Shown one piece after another: positions 36,420-45,417 of a stretch of 64,000 nt of DNA; the stretch's first letter is position 1; every line of letters starts with the position of its first letter. This DNA comes from Calditrichota bacterium. Lineage in GTDB: Bacteria; Zhuqueibacterota; Zhuqueibacteria; Zhuqueibacterales; Geothermadaptataceae. Below the pieces are notes generated by a model, which saw only the letters and a program-made list of their open reading frames with translations, searched no databases and was not told the DNA's origin. Both the position numbers and the translations under genes were made by a program. The stretch spans positions 62,001 through 126,000 of the forward strand of contig QQUE01000015.1 of assembly GCA_008501765.1 (NCBI GenBank), given 5' to 3'.

Positions 36420-37103
36420 ATGGCAACAATTTTAATAGTTGAAGATGAAACTGAAATGGCGCAGGGCTTGCGAGACACTTTTGAATTTGATGGCCATGAA
36501 ATTCATATTGCCAGCGATGGCCAATCAGGGCTGGAAATGGCCTTGTCAAAGTCTTTTGATTTAATCATTCTCGACGTGATGCTACCTGAAAAATCCGGAT
36601 TTGATGTGTGCAAAGAATTACGGAAAAAGGGGGATAAAACACCTGTTATTATGCTGACGGCACGTCAGCAGGAAATTGACAAGGTGCGCGGATTGGAAAT
36701 TGGCGCGGATGATTACATTACCAAACCTTTTAGTGTACGAGAGCTGCTCGCCCGTGTGAAAGCTGTTCTGCGTCGCTATCCTGAAACCGAAGCAGGCCCA
36801 ATCAAATCGGCAAAAATTGGTGAATTGGAAATCGATTTTGAAAATTATAAAGCGAAAAATGCCACTGCAAAAGTAGAACTTTCTTATAAAGAATTCGAAA
36901 TATTGAAATTCTTATATCAACATAAAAATGAGGTGATAAGCCGGGACGAACTTTTAAATAAAGTTTGGGGCTACGAAATTTATCCGACTTCTCGCACTGT
37001 GGATAATTTTATCGCCAAAATCAGAAAAAAAGTTGAAAAAGATCCTGCCAGTCCAGCCCACATTTTAACTATTTACGGTATTGGTTATAAACTACTTGAG
37101 TGA
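36420..37103 (+). CDS. OmpR-family response regulator
   Basis: This is the cognate regulator of the kinase. Its receiver is intact: acidic pair in 'LIVEDETEMAQG', phosphoacceptor Asp in 'LIILDVMLPEKSGFD', Thr in 'VIMLTARQQ' and Lys in 'DDYITKPFSVREL'. A winged-helix DNA-binding domain follows ('LSYKEFEILKFLYQH', 'RTVDNFIAKIRKKVEKD', ending 'IYGIGYKLLE'). GGAG about six bases before ATG 36420 supports this start, which lies just past the kinase stop codon. This contrasts with the degenerate receiver at 26482-27165. Target genes are unknown. Confidence 0.95.
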   Translation: MATILIVEDETEMAQGLRDTFEFDGHEIHIASDGQSGLEMALSKSFDLIILDVMLPEKSGFDVCKELRKKGDKTPVIMLTARQQEIDKVRGLEIGADDYITKPFSVRELLARVKAVLRRYPETEAGPIKSAKIGELEIDFENYKAKNATAKVELSYKEFEILKFLYQHKNEVISRDELLNKVWGYEIYPTSRTVDNFIAKIRKKVEKDPASPAHILTIYGIGYKLLE

Positions 37104-37210
37104 GAATTAAACCATCGCCGTCCAAGCAAATCAATACTGAGTCTAAAAAAACGAATAGGCAATCTGCAAACTCCGGTTCTTTTGATTTTTTTAAAATTAA
37201 CGTGAGTTCG

Positions 37211-37563
37211 TCTGGTTATCCAGTTAACTCAGCATTTTTAACTTCTTGTAAAAATATAATGTTACCTATATTGCAAAAATTAGCCTTTTCAAAAAGTTAC
37301 AAAACTATGCCACCCCTCCGGGGTTTAAATATTTGGATTTTCAGTGTTATAATCATGTCATCCCTCCGGGATTAAAAAAAAATTAATCTGTTTTGTTATG
37401 CTGCAAAACCCCGGAGGGGTGCAATGATTATAACTCGGTGAACTCAAAAAAACCGGAGAACCCCGGAGGGGTGCAATGATTATAACTCGGTGAACTCAAA
37501 AAAACCGGAGAACCCCGGAGGGGTGGCATATTCACCGCTGGCTGAGTTAATTGGATAGCCAGA
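37211..37563. mobile_element. Element C: 353-bp MITE-like insertion with 23-bp inverted ends and 9-bp target duplication
   Basis: The ends are TCTGGTTATCCAGTTAACTC (start of the left repeat, 37211-37233) and the inverse of TCTGGCTATCCAATTAACTC (37541-37563), differing at two of 23 positions. The element is flanked on both sides by the same nine bases, GTGAGTTCG (37202-37210 and 37564-37572), exactly as expected for a target-site duplication made on insertion into element A. There is no transposase. Inside are inverted 'CCACCCCTCCGGGG' and 'CCCCGGAGGGGTGG' motifs and the 52-bp tandem repeat. Confidence 0.8.
37407..37525. repeat. 52-bp tandem repeat, 2.3 copies, with CCCCGGAGGGG palindrome
   Basis: Copies begin at 37407, 37459 and 37511, exactly 52 bases apart, each opening with AACCCCGGAGGGGTG and continuing to AACCGGAG. 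The first two copies look identical; the third is cut off after its first 15 bases. The opening palindrome matches, in inverse, the CACCCCTCCGGGG at 37311-37323. It lies wholly inside element C. Confidence 0.85.
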
Positions 37564-37942
37564 GTGAGTTCGATACGAGCTGTAACATTCTTTACCAAGC
37601 ATAATTATAATAGAGCGAAGGCGTCTCGTCGAGCGTTTCGTGCGTTATCCTCGGCGGGACGCCTTCGGATTGTATTCTAAAATTAATTCGTTTAGTCCCA
37701 TTTCTTCTTATATCGAATTCACGTTAAATTAAAAACCTGCCCATTGCTATCAAAGGGAAACAAGGGGACTAACGCACTATATGCACGGAAAACGCATAGG
37801 TGCCAACTAACGTGACGGAAATCGAATTCATATTAATGTGTCAGGGTTGACCGGCTTCGACAAAAACAATGAAACGAAATTGTTAGAATTCAGTTAACTT
37901 AGGGGTCATTAAAACCGGTGTCATAAAAAAGGAAAGAATGCA

Positions 37943-40930
37943 ATGCGTAAAATCGTAATTTTGACCTGTACACTCATTCTCTTTTTGACAGGCTCAATTT
38001 GTTTTTCCCAAAATACTTCCAAATGGAAACAGGGTGTCCATTATAAAATCGAGACACAAATTGACACAACGGAACAAAAACTCCTGAGTTACATGGAGTT
38101 GACATACATAAACAATTCTCCGGAGACCTTGAACCGGATCTATTTGCAGGTTCCAGCGAATGCCTTTCAAAATAAAGAAAATACGGCTGCGAGGGAAATG
38201 GCCCGGTTTAATAAAGGCAACATACAATTTAACCAACGGGCAAAGGACGCGTTGACCATTAACAGTGTGCAGTTTTTAACCATCGGGGAAAAGAATAAAT
38301 TCCCTTTGCAAGCCTTTCATTTCACCGATACAATTCTCGATTTGCGGCTGCCTTCCCCGCTGCAATCCGGAGATACACTGCAAGTAGGCGTGAGCTTTGA
38401 GCAAGATTTAAAGCAGTCACTAACGAGAAAAGATCAAAATAAAGTAATCATTCGTCGCAATGCCTGGTTGCCGCTCATCGCGGTTTACGATAGCGATGGC
38501 TGGCAGGCAGAACCATTTCATTTTATGATGCAGAGCAGTGATGTTTTTACAGAATTTGCCGAATTTGACGTCACTATTTCTACACCCTGGAATTTTACCA
38601 TCGTTACATCAGGCGAAGCTGTAAGTGGCGATGCCGGGTGGTCTCTTTTTGAAGGAGACACTACAATGGTAGATTCTATTTTTGTAGCCTGGCGAGATTC
38701 CTTGCGTAAGGAGTACAAAACACAGGCACAAACGAAAGGCCTTCGCACTGTCCGTTTCAAAGCTGAAAAAAACCATAATTTCACCTGGATCGCCTCACCC
38801 AACCTAATCCATTATCAGCACATAAACCAGGGCAGAACCATCGATTTATTTGACCGTGGCAATAAAAGCAGAACCTGGATAAAATCGATGAGCGAGATTA
38901 TCGACTCGACTTTAGCGTTCCATTCGAGCTATTTTGGAGAATACCCGGAGAAACGATTCACGATTCTGAACCACTACGGCATGACACAACCGCGGCTTAT
39001 TTGCGGCAGTTCCGACCGTTTTGAGTTGGCAGCGACATTCGTCGAGGCCATAATGCCAGGGATCGTTTCTGTAAATACAATCAAAGAGGGGTGGATATCC
39101 AAAGGGATGGCAATTTACATCGGGAAAAAATTTAACGAGCAAAAATGGGGCAAAAGAGGCTATGATTTAAAGGAAGCACAGAAAGACCAGAACTTCATCG
39201 AAAAACGCTATCCCCTACCGTCACTGGATCAATTAGCCAAAGATTTTACCCGTCTTTATATGAGTTCCGGTCAAAATGAAGCTATCTCAAAACCTATTAA
39301 TGACTATTCCGATCCCATCAGTTATTTTATGAATTCCTTTTTAAAGGCGGAACAGTTTTACGAAATGCTTGAATATGTCATCGGTGATTCGGCCATGCGC
39401 GCATGCACGAAAGAACTCATGCAGCGGCACGCTTTTGAACACATCACAGAATCACAATGGCGGCAGGTTTGTGAAGATGTCTCTGGACAGGATTTAGGTT
39501 GGTTTTTCGAGCAATGGCTTTATGGCACGCCGACGATTGACTATAAAAAGGGCGCGGTGAAAAAATACCAGCGGGAGGACAAAAAATGGGTTACCGAAGT
39601 CGAAATTGAGCGCAAAGGTGACGGCATAATGCCTGTTGAAGTCGATCTCGATCTCGGCAGCGGTAAAAATGTGACACAGCGTTTCGATGGCTTTTCCCAA
39701 CGCGGCACAGTCGTATTCGTCACAGATGAAAAACCGAAAAAAGTCAAAGTTGATCCCACAGATGCTATTCTCGATAACAACATGCTCAACAACGGCAAAC
39801 CGAAATTCGAATTCAAACCGGACTTACCCTTTTTAAAAATGTACTACATGCCCGGTGATACGTATCTCCTGTTGTGGCGGCCTTTGGCCGGATACAATTT
39901 GCAGGATGGGTTAAAGCTGGGTTTGCGCACGAACGGTAGCTATCGTTCTGTTTTCAATAATCTTTCTCTTGAGCTGGAATACGGTTTTCTTTCAAAATCC
40001 TTTGACGGAAAAGTCGGCTACTCACACCCCATCTGGCGGGATAACATGCTGCACCGCTACTCACTTTTTGCTCGCCGGAATGAGGGCCGTTACGAGATTG
40101 ATGCCAACCTAAAATTTAATTTTTCCGGCGGCATCATCGCTACCGGCGGGCAAAGCCTTCAATTTGGAATTAATTTAATAGACGTGATCGATATGGATTA
40201 TCTCTACCGCGAGGTCGAAAATGAACAAGAGTCAGCGGAAATAACCGAATGGCAAAATAGTAAAATTTTCAGCATTTATGCCGCCGGGACTTTCAATAAG
40301 ATGTGGCCACATTTTGCATCATCCGGTAGATTTAAACTTTCATCAGCCATAAAACCGGGCGATGTCGAATTTTCAAAAATTAACGGGCGACTCGAAGGAC
40401 GTTATACCCAATTTGGACTCACCTCCCTGATAAATTTAAATGGCGGGCTGGCGATGGGAACAGATACTTTACCGTTGCAGGAAAAATTTGATGTCGCTCT
40501 CATTTCCCCGATTGAGCGGTTTCGAAACAACACGGTAAAAACCGGTGGCGATTGGAAAAACTTTAACCGCCGATTTGTTGAAGGCGGGGCGCGATTGTAT
40601 GGTTATGCCGGTCGGCCGATGCCGCTGGAAAAATATGTCAGCTATAATTTTGAGTTTGGACTGAATCGTGAAATCTTTGGCACCCGCTGGTTTGGTTTTT
40701 ACGATGAGGGATTGCTCTGGAACGAGCGCGATGGGGACCATTTACGGCGTGCTGATGCCGGTGTTGGTTTTCGCTTTCTCGACTTCAAATCGCTGTTTTT
40801 TGGTGGTAATTTGCCGTTGTTTGAGGGATTGTCCTTGCGAACATATTTCCCATTTTGGGTGAGTCACCCGTTGCCGGGCGAAGAAAAAAAGGCGTTTCGC
40901 TGGTTTGTGGCGTTCGGGAAAAAGTTTTAA
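37943..40930 (+). CDS. M1-peptidase-like protein lacking catalytic motifs, fused to outer-membrane beta-barrel
   Basis: After a signal peptide (1-23) residues about 30-530 follow the plan of M1 metallopeptidases: an N-terminal beta domain ('MELTYINNSPETLNRIYLQV'), the peptidase core and the closing 'VSGQDLGWFFEQWLYGTPTI'. The zinc site is gone: no HExxH is present where the helix 'RFELAATFVEAIMPGIVS' (about 359-376) lies, and the usual 'NEGxA.Y' is 'ISKGMAIYIG' (about 385-394). Residues about 630-995 alternate as long amphipathic strands ending in Phe ('WFVAFGKKF'), fitting an outer-membrane barrel. I infer a surface or periplasmic binding or scaffold protein, not an enzyme. Inverted copies of a mobile element flank it. 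Confidence 0.8.
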   Translation: MRKIVILTCTLILFLTGSICFSQNTSKWKQGVHYKIETQIDTTEQKLLSYMELTYINNSPETLNRIYLQVPANAFQNKENTAAREMARFNKGNIQFNQRAKDALTINSVQFLTIGEKNKFPLQAFHFTDTILDLRLPSPLQSGDTLQVGVSFEQDLKQSLTRKDQNKVIIRRNAWLPLIAVYDSDGWQAEPFHFMMQSSDVFTEFAEFDVTISTPWNFTIVTSGEAVSGDAGWSLFEGDTTMVDSIFVAWRDSLRKEYKTQAQTKGLRTVRFKAEKNHNFTWIASPNLIHYQHINQGRTIDLFDRGNKSRTWIKSMSEIIDSTLAFHSSYFGEYPEKRFTILNHYGMTQPRLICGSSDRFELAATFVEAIMPGIVSVNTIKEGWISKGMAIYIGKKFNEQKWGKRGYDLKEAQKDQNFIEKRYPLPSLDQLAKDFTRLYMSSGQNEAISKPINDYSDPISYFMNSFLKAEQFYEMLEYVIGDSAMRACTKELMQRHAFEHITESQWRQVCEDVSGQDLGWFFEQWLYGTPTIDYKKGAVKKYQREDKKWVTEVEIERKGDGIMPVEVDLDLGSGKNVTQRFDGFSQRGTVVFVTDEKPKKVKVDPTDAILDNNMLNNGKPKFEFKPDLPFLKMYYMPGDTYLLLWRPLAGYNLQDGLKLGLRTNGSYRSVFNNLSLELEYGFLSKSFDGKVGYSHPIWRDNMLHRYSLFARRNEGRYEIDANLKFNFSGGIIATGGQSLQFGINLIDVIDMDYLYREVENEQESAEITEWQNSKIFSIYAAGTFNKMWPHFASSGRFKLSSAIKPGDVEFSKINGRLEGRYTQFGLTSLINLNGGLAMGTDTLPLQEKFDVALISPIERFRNNTVKTGGDWKNFNRRFVEGGARLYGYAGRPMPLEKYVSYNFEFGLNREIFGTRWFGFYDEGLLWNERDGDHLRRADAGVGFRFLDFKSLFFGGNLPLFEGLSLRTYFPFWVSHPLPGEEKKAFRWFVAFGKKF

Positions 40931-41588
40931 AACTGAGTTCCAGCCAGTGCTGCGGTGCCGTAGCGGCGCAGAGAAAACACCTAATTATTATAAAACAAAA
41001 CTCTGCGTATTCTCAGGCTCTGCGAAAGACGCTATTTTGAATTAATTTTATTTTTTTTCGGCACTCTGAGTTCAACAATAAAATTGTAAAGAAGGCAAGG
41101 AACGCGAGTTCGATATAAGAAGAATTGGGACAAAACGAATTAATTATAGGATTTAGTCCGAAGGCGTCTCGCCGAGGATAACGCACGAAACGCTCGGCGA
41201 GACGCCTTCGCTCTATTTTAATTGTGCCTGGTAAAGAATGTTACAGCTTACATCGAACTCACGTTAAGTATACTTTTGATGTAATTTGTGAAAAAAGCGG
41301 GCTCAAACACCCGTATTTATTTAGCCTGTGTTCTGCCACGGATAAACCCAGATCAAACACGCTCTTCCTAATCAATAAAAACCACCATTGTATCTCACAT
41401 TTTCGCACAATTTCCTGCTCTTAAATCATTTCAATTCATGCTCAAAACAACGGTAAAGAAAAAAGTATTTAGCATTAACTATTATTGTGCGTTATATTAA
41501 TAGTATTCATAACTTTTTATGCAACTGCTTCGCGACGCAAAACAATTCGCAGTCTGAATCTTTCACATCTCATTACAGGAGTTTTCGC
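40931..41588. other. Intergenic region with element B and promoter of the propeller gene
   Basis: No gene is supported. The central part is element B (41104-41262). The reading frame upstream of the propeller gene is open from 41487, but its real start is at 41589. No terminator was found after the M1-like gene. Short plus-strand frames such as 41224-41424 have no features of real proteins. Confidence 0.55.
41104..41262. mobile_element. Element B: 159-bp MITE-like element, inverted relative to element A
   Basis: This copy has ends GCGAGTTCGATA (41104) and CATCGAACTCAC (41262) and the same central palindrome, GAAGGCGTCTCGCCGAG (41160-41176) facing CTCGGCGAGACGCCTTC (41193-41209). It is the inverse of element A with the same length and about 89% identity by eye. 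Together the two copies bracket the M1-like gene as a large inverted repeat about 3.5 kb apart. Confidence 0.75.
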
Positions 41589-43799
41589 ATGAAAAAATTG
41601 CTATTGACTCTTCTCATCATCAGCTTTTCAGGGCATTTACTCATGGGCCAGGATCCCGGGTATTCGTGGGATCGCGCCACAGGAATTGAAGCCGCATCCG
41701 TGCATGCACTCGCCATAGATGGCAGCGAAAAAATTTACGCGGGTACCACGATGAGTGGTGTTTTTTCTTCCGCAAATCAGGCAGAAAGCTGGTCTGGGCT
41801 CGAAAATGATCTCGCAACCATGACTGTCAGCGCCGCAGCCACGGGCAGTTCCAATCGCGTTTTTGCAGGCACCATCGATAATGCCGGCACTGCCGTATTT
41901 GCTTCAGACGATGCGGGTTCCCATTGGACGGAAATGTCAACCGGCTTGCCCGTCGGCAATGTTACTGCCATGGCTTCAGACGGCGCGGCACATATTTATG
42001 CCGGATTCAAAGATGGCGGACTCTATCATTCTGCCGATAATGGGGCCTCATGGCAGCAGCTAAGCAATGGCATTTCGGCGTCATTAGACGTTCAGGCGCT
42101 TCATGTTTCAGCAGCGGGAATTCTCTTTGTCGGCAGCATCGAAGGCATTCATCGTTCAGCCGACAACGGTTCATCCTGGTCAGCTATAAATGGGTCTCTC
42201 GGCACCCCAAACGTGCAATCTATTACCACGAATTCACGTGGTGAAATATACATTGCAACATCAATTGATGTTTATTCTTCCAACGATTCTGGCATGAACT
42301 GGACAGCGCTCGCTTTTCAATCCACCTCGGGTGGCAAAAGTGCCCTTCTGGTGCTGACCTCAGGCGATCTTCTCGTTGGAACTGTTGCGGACGGGCTATG
42401 GAAAAAGGATGCAAACAGCGCGAACTGGATGCAGGTTCAGGAACCCAGAGGCAGAGTCAACTGTTTGATTGATGCTGGAAATAATACAATTTACAGCGGC
42501 ACAACAGGTTTGGGAGTCTACAAATCCGGTGATGGTGGAAATACCTGGGAACGAAAGATGAGCGGTTTCGAAGCTGCAACCGTGACGGCAATCGGGGAAA
42601 TGGATGCGACTGCCAATATAGCGAACAATCCCAACGTCATTGCCATCGCACAAAATGATAAATATCACTACGCTGCCGTACTCGGCGGCTTGCTTTATTT
42701 TTCGTCAGATTTTGGCCGGACATTTTTCGCCTGCACCAGCAACGGTTTGAAGGGACAGGATATCAAAAAAATTGTCTGTATCGCCCAAACAATTTACGTG
42801 CTCACATATTTTGGCGCCATTTATACATCAACAGACTTTGGTAATAATTTTTTACCTTTTATGCTTGGCATGGCTGTGGGAGCCTTTGTAAACGATATTT
42901 GCAAAGGGCCTGACGTATTGCTCATGGCAGCGACAACCGTCGGTATTTTTAGAATTATGGCAGCCACTTTGCCGTGGGAACTCGTTTTTGCACAACCTGC
43001 CGTTGCTCTGCTCTATTCAGCGATAATGCAGCATTATATAATTTCAACCACAACACTGGGAATAATCATGGCGGCCTTTATTCCGCATTTTGTCTATGAG
43101 CAAATTAACAATGGCTTGCCCAATAATAACACACATATTTTAGCGACAAATCCGATATTCCCGGCATTCGCGATTCTGGCGATTCTTTATAACTCGGGTT
43201 ACGAAGCCTGGGGCAGGCAGAATGGTTTTACCGGCACTTTTTGGAATATTTCCGGGCTTCCCTTGCTGGCCTATATTGTCGCCGCACAATGGATCACCGG
43301 TCCGCAATTTTACGCGATATTTACCAGAAGCAATGGCATCTATTCCGTTGGTGGAGAAGCATCGACCAGTATGAAATTAGCCTGGAATTTCCTGCAATAT
43401 CTGTATATTCGTACTGCACTGGCCGTAGCTTACGGCGAGGGCAATCCTTTCCTCATGTTGGGCCTGGTGGGGCATGGACTCTACACCCTCAACGAATCGC
43501 CAAGTGCGGTAGAATTAAGCGATAATTCCATTCCGGAATCCGTTCAACTTGCGCAGAATTACCCAAATCCATTTAATCCGACGACGACAATTCAGTTTCA
43601 CTTGCCGACGACGCTTAAAACAAAGCTGGAAATTTTTAACACCCTTGGGCAACGGGTTCGCACCCTCGTCGATGCGACGCTGAATGCAGGGCAGCATAAA
43701 TTTAATTGGAATGCTGCAAATCAGAAAAGTGGGATTTACTATTATCGTTTGAGTACTTCACAAAGTGTGCAAGTGAGAAGCCTCGCGTTTGTCAAATAA
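41589..43799 (+). CDS. Secreted beta-propeller protein with FlgD-like C-terminal sorting domain
   Basis: The start at 41589 (AGGAG upstream) begins a signal peptide ending near 'LLMGQDP'. Residues about 20-350 are propeller/BNR-type blades with repeated 'YHSADNGASWQQLSNGI', 'HRSADNGSSWSAINGS' and 'YKSGDGGNTWERKMSG' modules. From about 350 to 640 the blades drift: 'IYTSTDFGNNF' is still blade-like, but stretches such as 'ALLYSAIMQHYIISTTTLGI' and 'FPAFAILAILYNSG' are unusually hydrophobic. The last 90 residues are the type-A sorting/FlgD-like domain ('AQNYPNPFNPTTTIQFHLP' to 'SGIYYYRLS'), which in FCB bacteria directs proteins outside. Function is unknown; surface binding is plausible. Confidence 0.85.
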   Translation: MKKLLLTLLIISFSGHLLMGQDPGYSWDRATGIEAASVHALAIDGSEKIYAGTTMSGVFSSANQAESWSGLENDLATMTVSAAATGSSNRVFAGTIDNAGTAVFASDDAGSHWTEMSTGLPVGNVTAMASDGAAHIYAGFKDGGLYHSADNGASWQQLSNGISASLDVQALHVSAAGILFVGSIEGIHRSADNGSSWSAINGSLGTPNVQSITTNSRGEIYIATSIDVYSSNDSGMNWTALAFQSTSGGKSALLVLTSGDLLVGTVADGLWKKDANSANWMQVQEPRGRVNCLIDAGNNTIYSGTTGLGVYKSGDGGNTWERKMSGFEAATVTAIGEMDATANIANNPNVIAIAQNDKYHYAAVLGGLLYFSSDFGRTFFACTSNGLKGQDIKKIVCIAQTIYVLTYFGAIYTSTDFGNNFLPFMLGMAVGAFVNDICKGPDVLLMAATTVGIFRIMAATLPWELVFAQPAVALLYSAIMQHYIISTTTLGIIMAAFIPHFVYEQINNGLPNNNTHILATNPIFPAFAILAILYNSGYEAWGRQNGFTGTFWNISGLPLLAYIVAAQWITGPQFYAIFTRSNGIYSVGGEASTSMKLAWNFLQYLYIRTALAVAYGEGNPFLMLGLVGHGLYTLNESPSAVELSDNSIPESVQLAQNYPNPFNPTTTIQFHLPTTLKTKLEIFNTLGQRVRTLVDATLNAGQHKFNWNAANQKSGIYYYRLSTSQSVQVRSLAFVK

Positions 43800-44114
43800 C
43801 AGCGAGTGAGTTGCCGGCGGATGGGCCGTGAGATTGAAATTAATTTTCTACTCTCACGGCTTTAATACGGCCGTCTGTTTTAAGAACAGCCAAATCATTC
43901 GCACTACAGAGGAATCGCAACGGTTTATAACTCATCAAGGTGTGTTTCGTCCCGGAAGGTCATTTTAATGAAAACCGGAATGGAATACCCATATAATTGC
44001 TACGAGATTTATATTAAAATCAAAAGTGCGCAAGGAGCGGATAACCTCCCTGCGGGTTCCACCACCGCTGCGAGTGAACGATTGATTCATCCCAATCATT
44101 TTTAATACGCATCC
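43800..44114. other. Intergenic region after propeller gene
   Basis: About 315 bases between convergent genes. Apart from the terminator at 43825-43863 I see no gene, RNA or repeat with confidence. Confidence 0.5.
43825..43863 (+). terminator. Probable terminator after propeller gene
   Basis: A perfect 9-bp stem (GCCGTGAGA with TCTCACGGC) encloses an 18-base loop and is followed by TTTAAT, 26 bases after the stop codon. The T run is short, so strength is moderate. Confidence 0.6.
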
Positions 44115-45149
44115 CTATTTGATGATCGGCGTCAAAACTATATTGCGATAAGAAACGTTGCCATGATCGCCCTGAAAATAGATCGGGCCCGGCGAAAACT
44201 CATCGGCCGAGAGTGCGCCACCGGTGACGCCGTAAAGTGGTTGATTAGCAATAATTGTTGTGCCATTGAGAATCACATTGACGTGGCGATCGCATAAAGT
44301 GATATCCAAATCCTGCCATTTGCCAGCCGGCTTTTCGGCTGCTATTGTCGGAGTTATTCTGCTGTAAATTGCGCCCATGTGGTGGGAATCCAAGCCTTCT
44401 TTGTAGCTGTCGAGCACCTGCACTTCGTAGGTGCCGCGCAGATAAATGCCACTATTGCTGCCCTTGGGCACGTTGACTTGCAATTTTAAATTGAAATCTT
44501 CAAACGTATCAACTGTGCGCAAATTACCGTAGTGAATACGTGGTTGTCCTTCGACCTGCGGCACATTGTTGAATAACGCACCGTCTTTCACACTAAATCC
44601 ATTCGTGCGCTCAGGATCAGTCAATTCCCAACCCGTCAAATCCTTGCCATTGAAAAGCGTTACTGGTTCACCAAATTCCAGGCTGGACAAATCGGGCGCC
44701 GCTGGCATATCCGGGATTTTCTTGCCGGTAAATTTGCTTATTTCAAGACCGGTGCCATCTCTTTTGGGTGAAAATTGCCGGCCGGCCATTTCGCCATTTT
44801 TAAGATTGATTTGCAGCCAACGCGTAATAAATTGTGTGCGCAACGCATTGCCGTCCGCATCTTTTTCCCGCACCACGCGCCGGTTGCGCGTGACCACCAA
44901 TGTCGTGCCATTGAGAAAAACATTGTCAACCGGCACCACGCTGCCACCGTACCATAAAATATCCGCATCGACGTAACCATCTTCCTGCCGCACCTCCAGC
45001 CAACCCGCACCGCCATCCAAAAACAACGCCCAGCGCCCGGTGAATTGATCGATTGTAATTTCACTCTCAACTGCAGGCTGTTTTGTGCATTGGTGAAAGG
45101 AAAACATGAGCAGCGCTCCGATAAATAGCATTCTCATCTTATTAAACAT
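44115..45149 (-). CDS. DUF1080 (3-keto-disaccharide hydrolase-type) lipoprotein-like protein
   Basis: Residues about 160-344 are a DUF1080 concanavalin-like domain: 'VTLFNGKDLTGWELTDPER', 'NFNLKLQVNVPKGSNSGIYL' type strands ('SNSGIYLRGTYEVQVLDSY'), and 'NVSYRNIVLTPI' at the end. Members of the family bind or cleave sugars such as 3-keto-glucosides. The first half (about 30-150) is a separate beta region of unknown type. The N-terminus is a signal sequence with a cysteine in 'SFHQCTKQP', a weak lipobox, so lipid anchoring is possible. The gene stands alone on the minus strand. Confidence 0.85.
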   Translation of the reverse strand: MFNKMRMLFIGALLMFSFHQCTKQPAVESEITIDQFTGRWALFLDGGAGWLEVRQEDGYVDADILWYGGSVVPVDNVFLNGTTLVVTRNRRVVREKDADGNALRTQFITRWLQINLKNGEMAGRQFSPKRDGTGLEISKFTGKKIPDMPAAPDLSSLEFGEPVTLFNGKDLTGWELTDPERTNGFSVKDGALFNNVPQVEGQPRIHYGNLRTVDTFEDFNLKLQVNVPKGSNSGIYLRGTYEVQVLDSYKEGLDSHHMGAIYSRITPTIAAEKPAGKWQDLDITLCDRHVNVILNGTTIIANQPLYGVTGGALSADEFSPGPIYFQGDHGNVSYRNIVLTPIIK

Positions 45150-45417
45150 ACATCTCGTCCTCTTATAAATATGAATAGTAAAATCCCAATTATTTGAGAT
45201 TAAAAATACGAATTTGTTTAACCCAAAAGCTCACATTGCTTTCAGTTGCCAAATCGAAGGTGATCATCAAAAGTACTCATTTTCCATAAACTTATGGCAC
45301 TCAAAAAGCCAAAAACAATCAGTGATTTCATGGTCAACCAGGAGGCTGAATCAGAGAAAATGATTATTAAAATTGCTTTAATTTTTTGTACGTTTTTCTA
45401 TAACAAGATCATAGATT

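Larger units (their letters stand above)
37197..37727. mobile_element. Element A: MITE-like element (about 159 bp core), interrupted by element C
   Basis: The core runs from GTGAGTTCGATA (37564) to TATCGAATTCAC (37722), and both ends extend to TTAACGTGAGTTCG.../...CGAATTCACGTTAA if the insertion of element C is removed. The middle is a long palindrome: CGAAGGCGTCTCG at 37616-37628 faces CGGGACGCCTTCG at 37655-37667. It has no coding capacity. A second copy of equal length and opposite orientation is at 41104-41262; by eye about 140 of 159 positions match. These features suggest a non-autonomous transposable element. Confidence 0.75.
37104..37942. other. Repeat-rich intergenic region with nested mobile elements
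   Basis: No gene is supported in these 840 bases; plus-strand frames are disrupted by repeats. It contains element A (interrupted), element C inserted into it, and a 52-bp tandem repeat, all listed separately. The remaining 215 bases before the M1-like gene are A/T-rich with direct stretches such as 'aactaacgtgacggaaatcgaattcatatta', which loosely echo the element ends and may be an older degraded copy. Confidence 0.7.

Noticed and set aside
37407-37525. Possible CRISPR array
   Set aside because: The 52-bp units are directly adjacent identical copies without different spacers, only 2.3 copies, no cas genes.
37763-37925. Possible tmRNA or structured RNA before the M1-like gene
   Set aside because: 'gggttgaccggcttcgac' looks tempting, but no tag sequence, acceptor stem or CCA end could be found.
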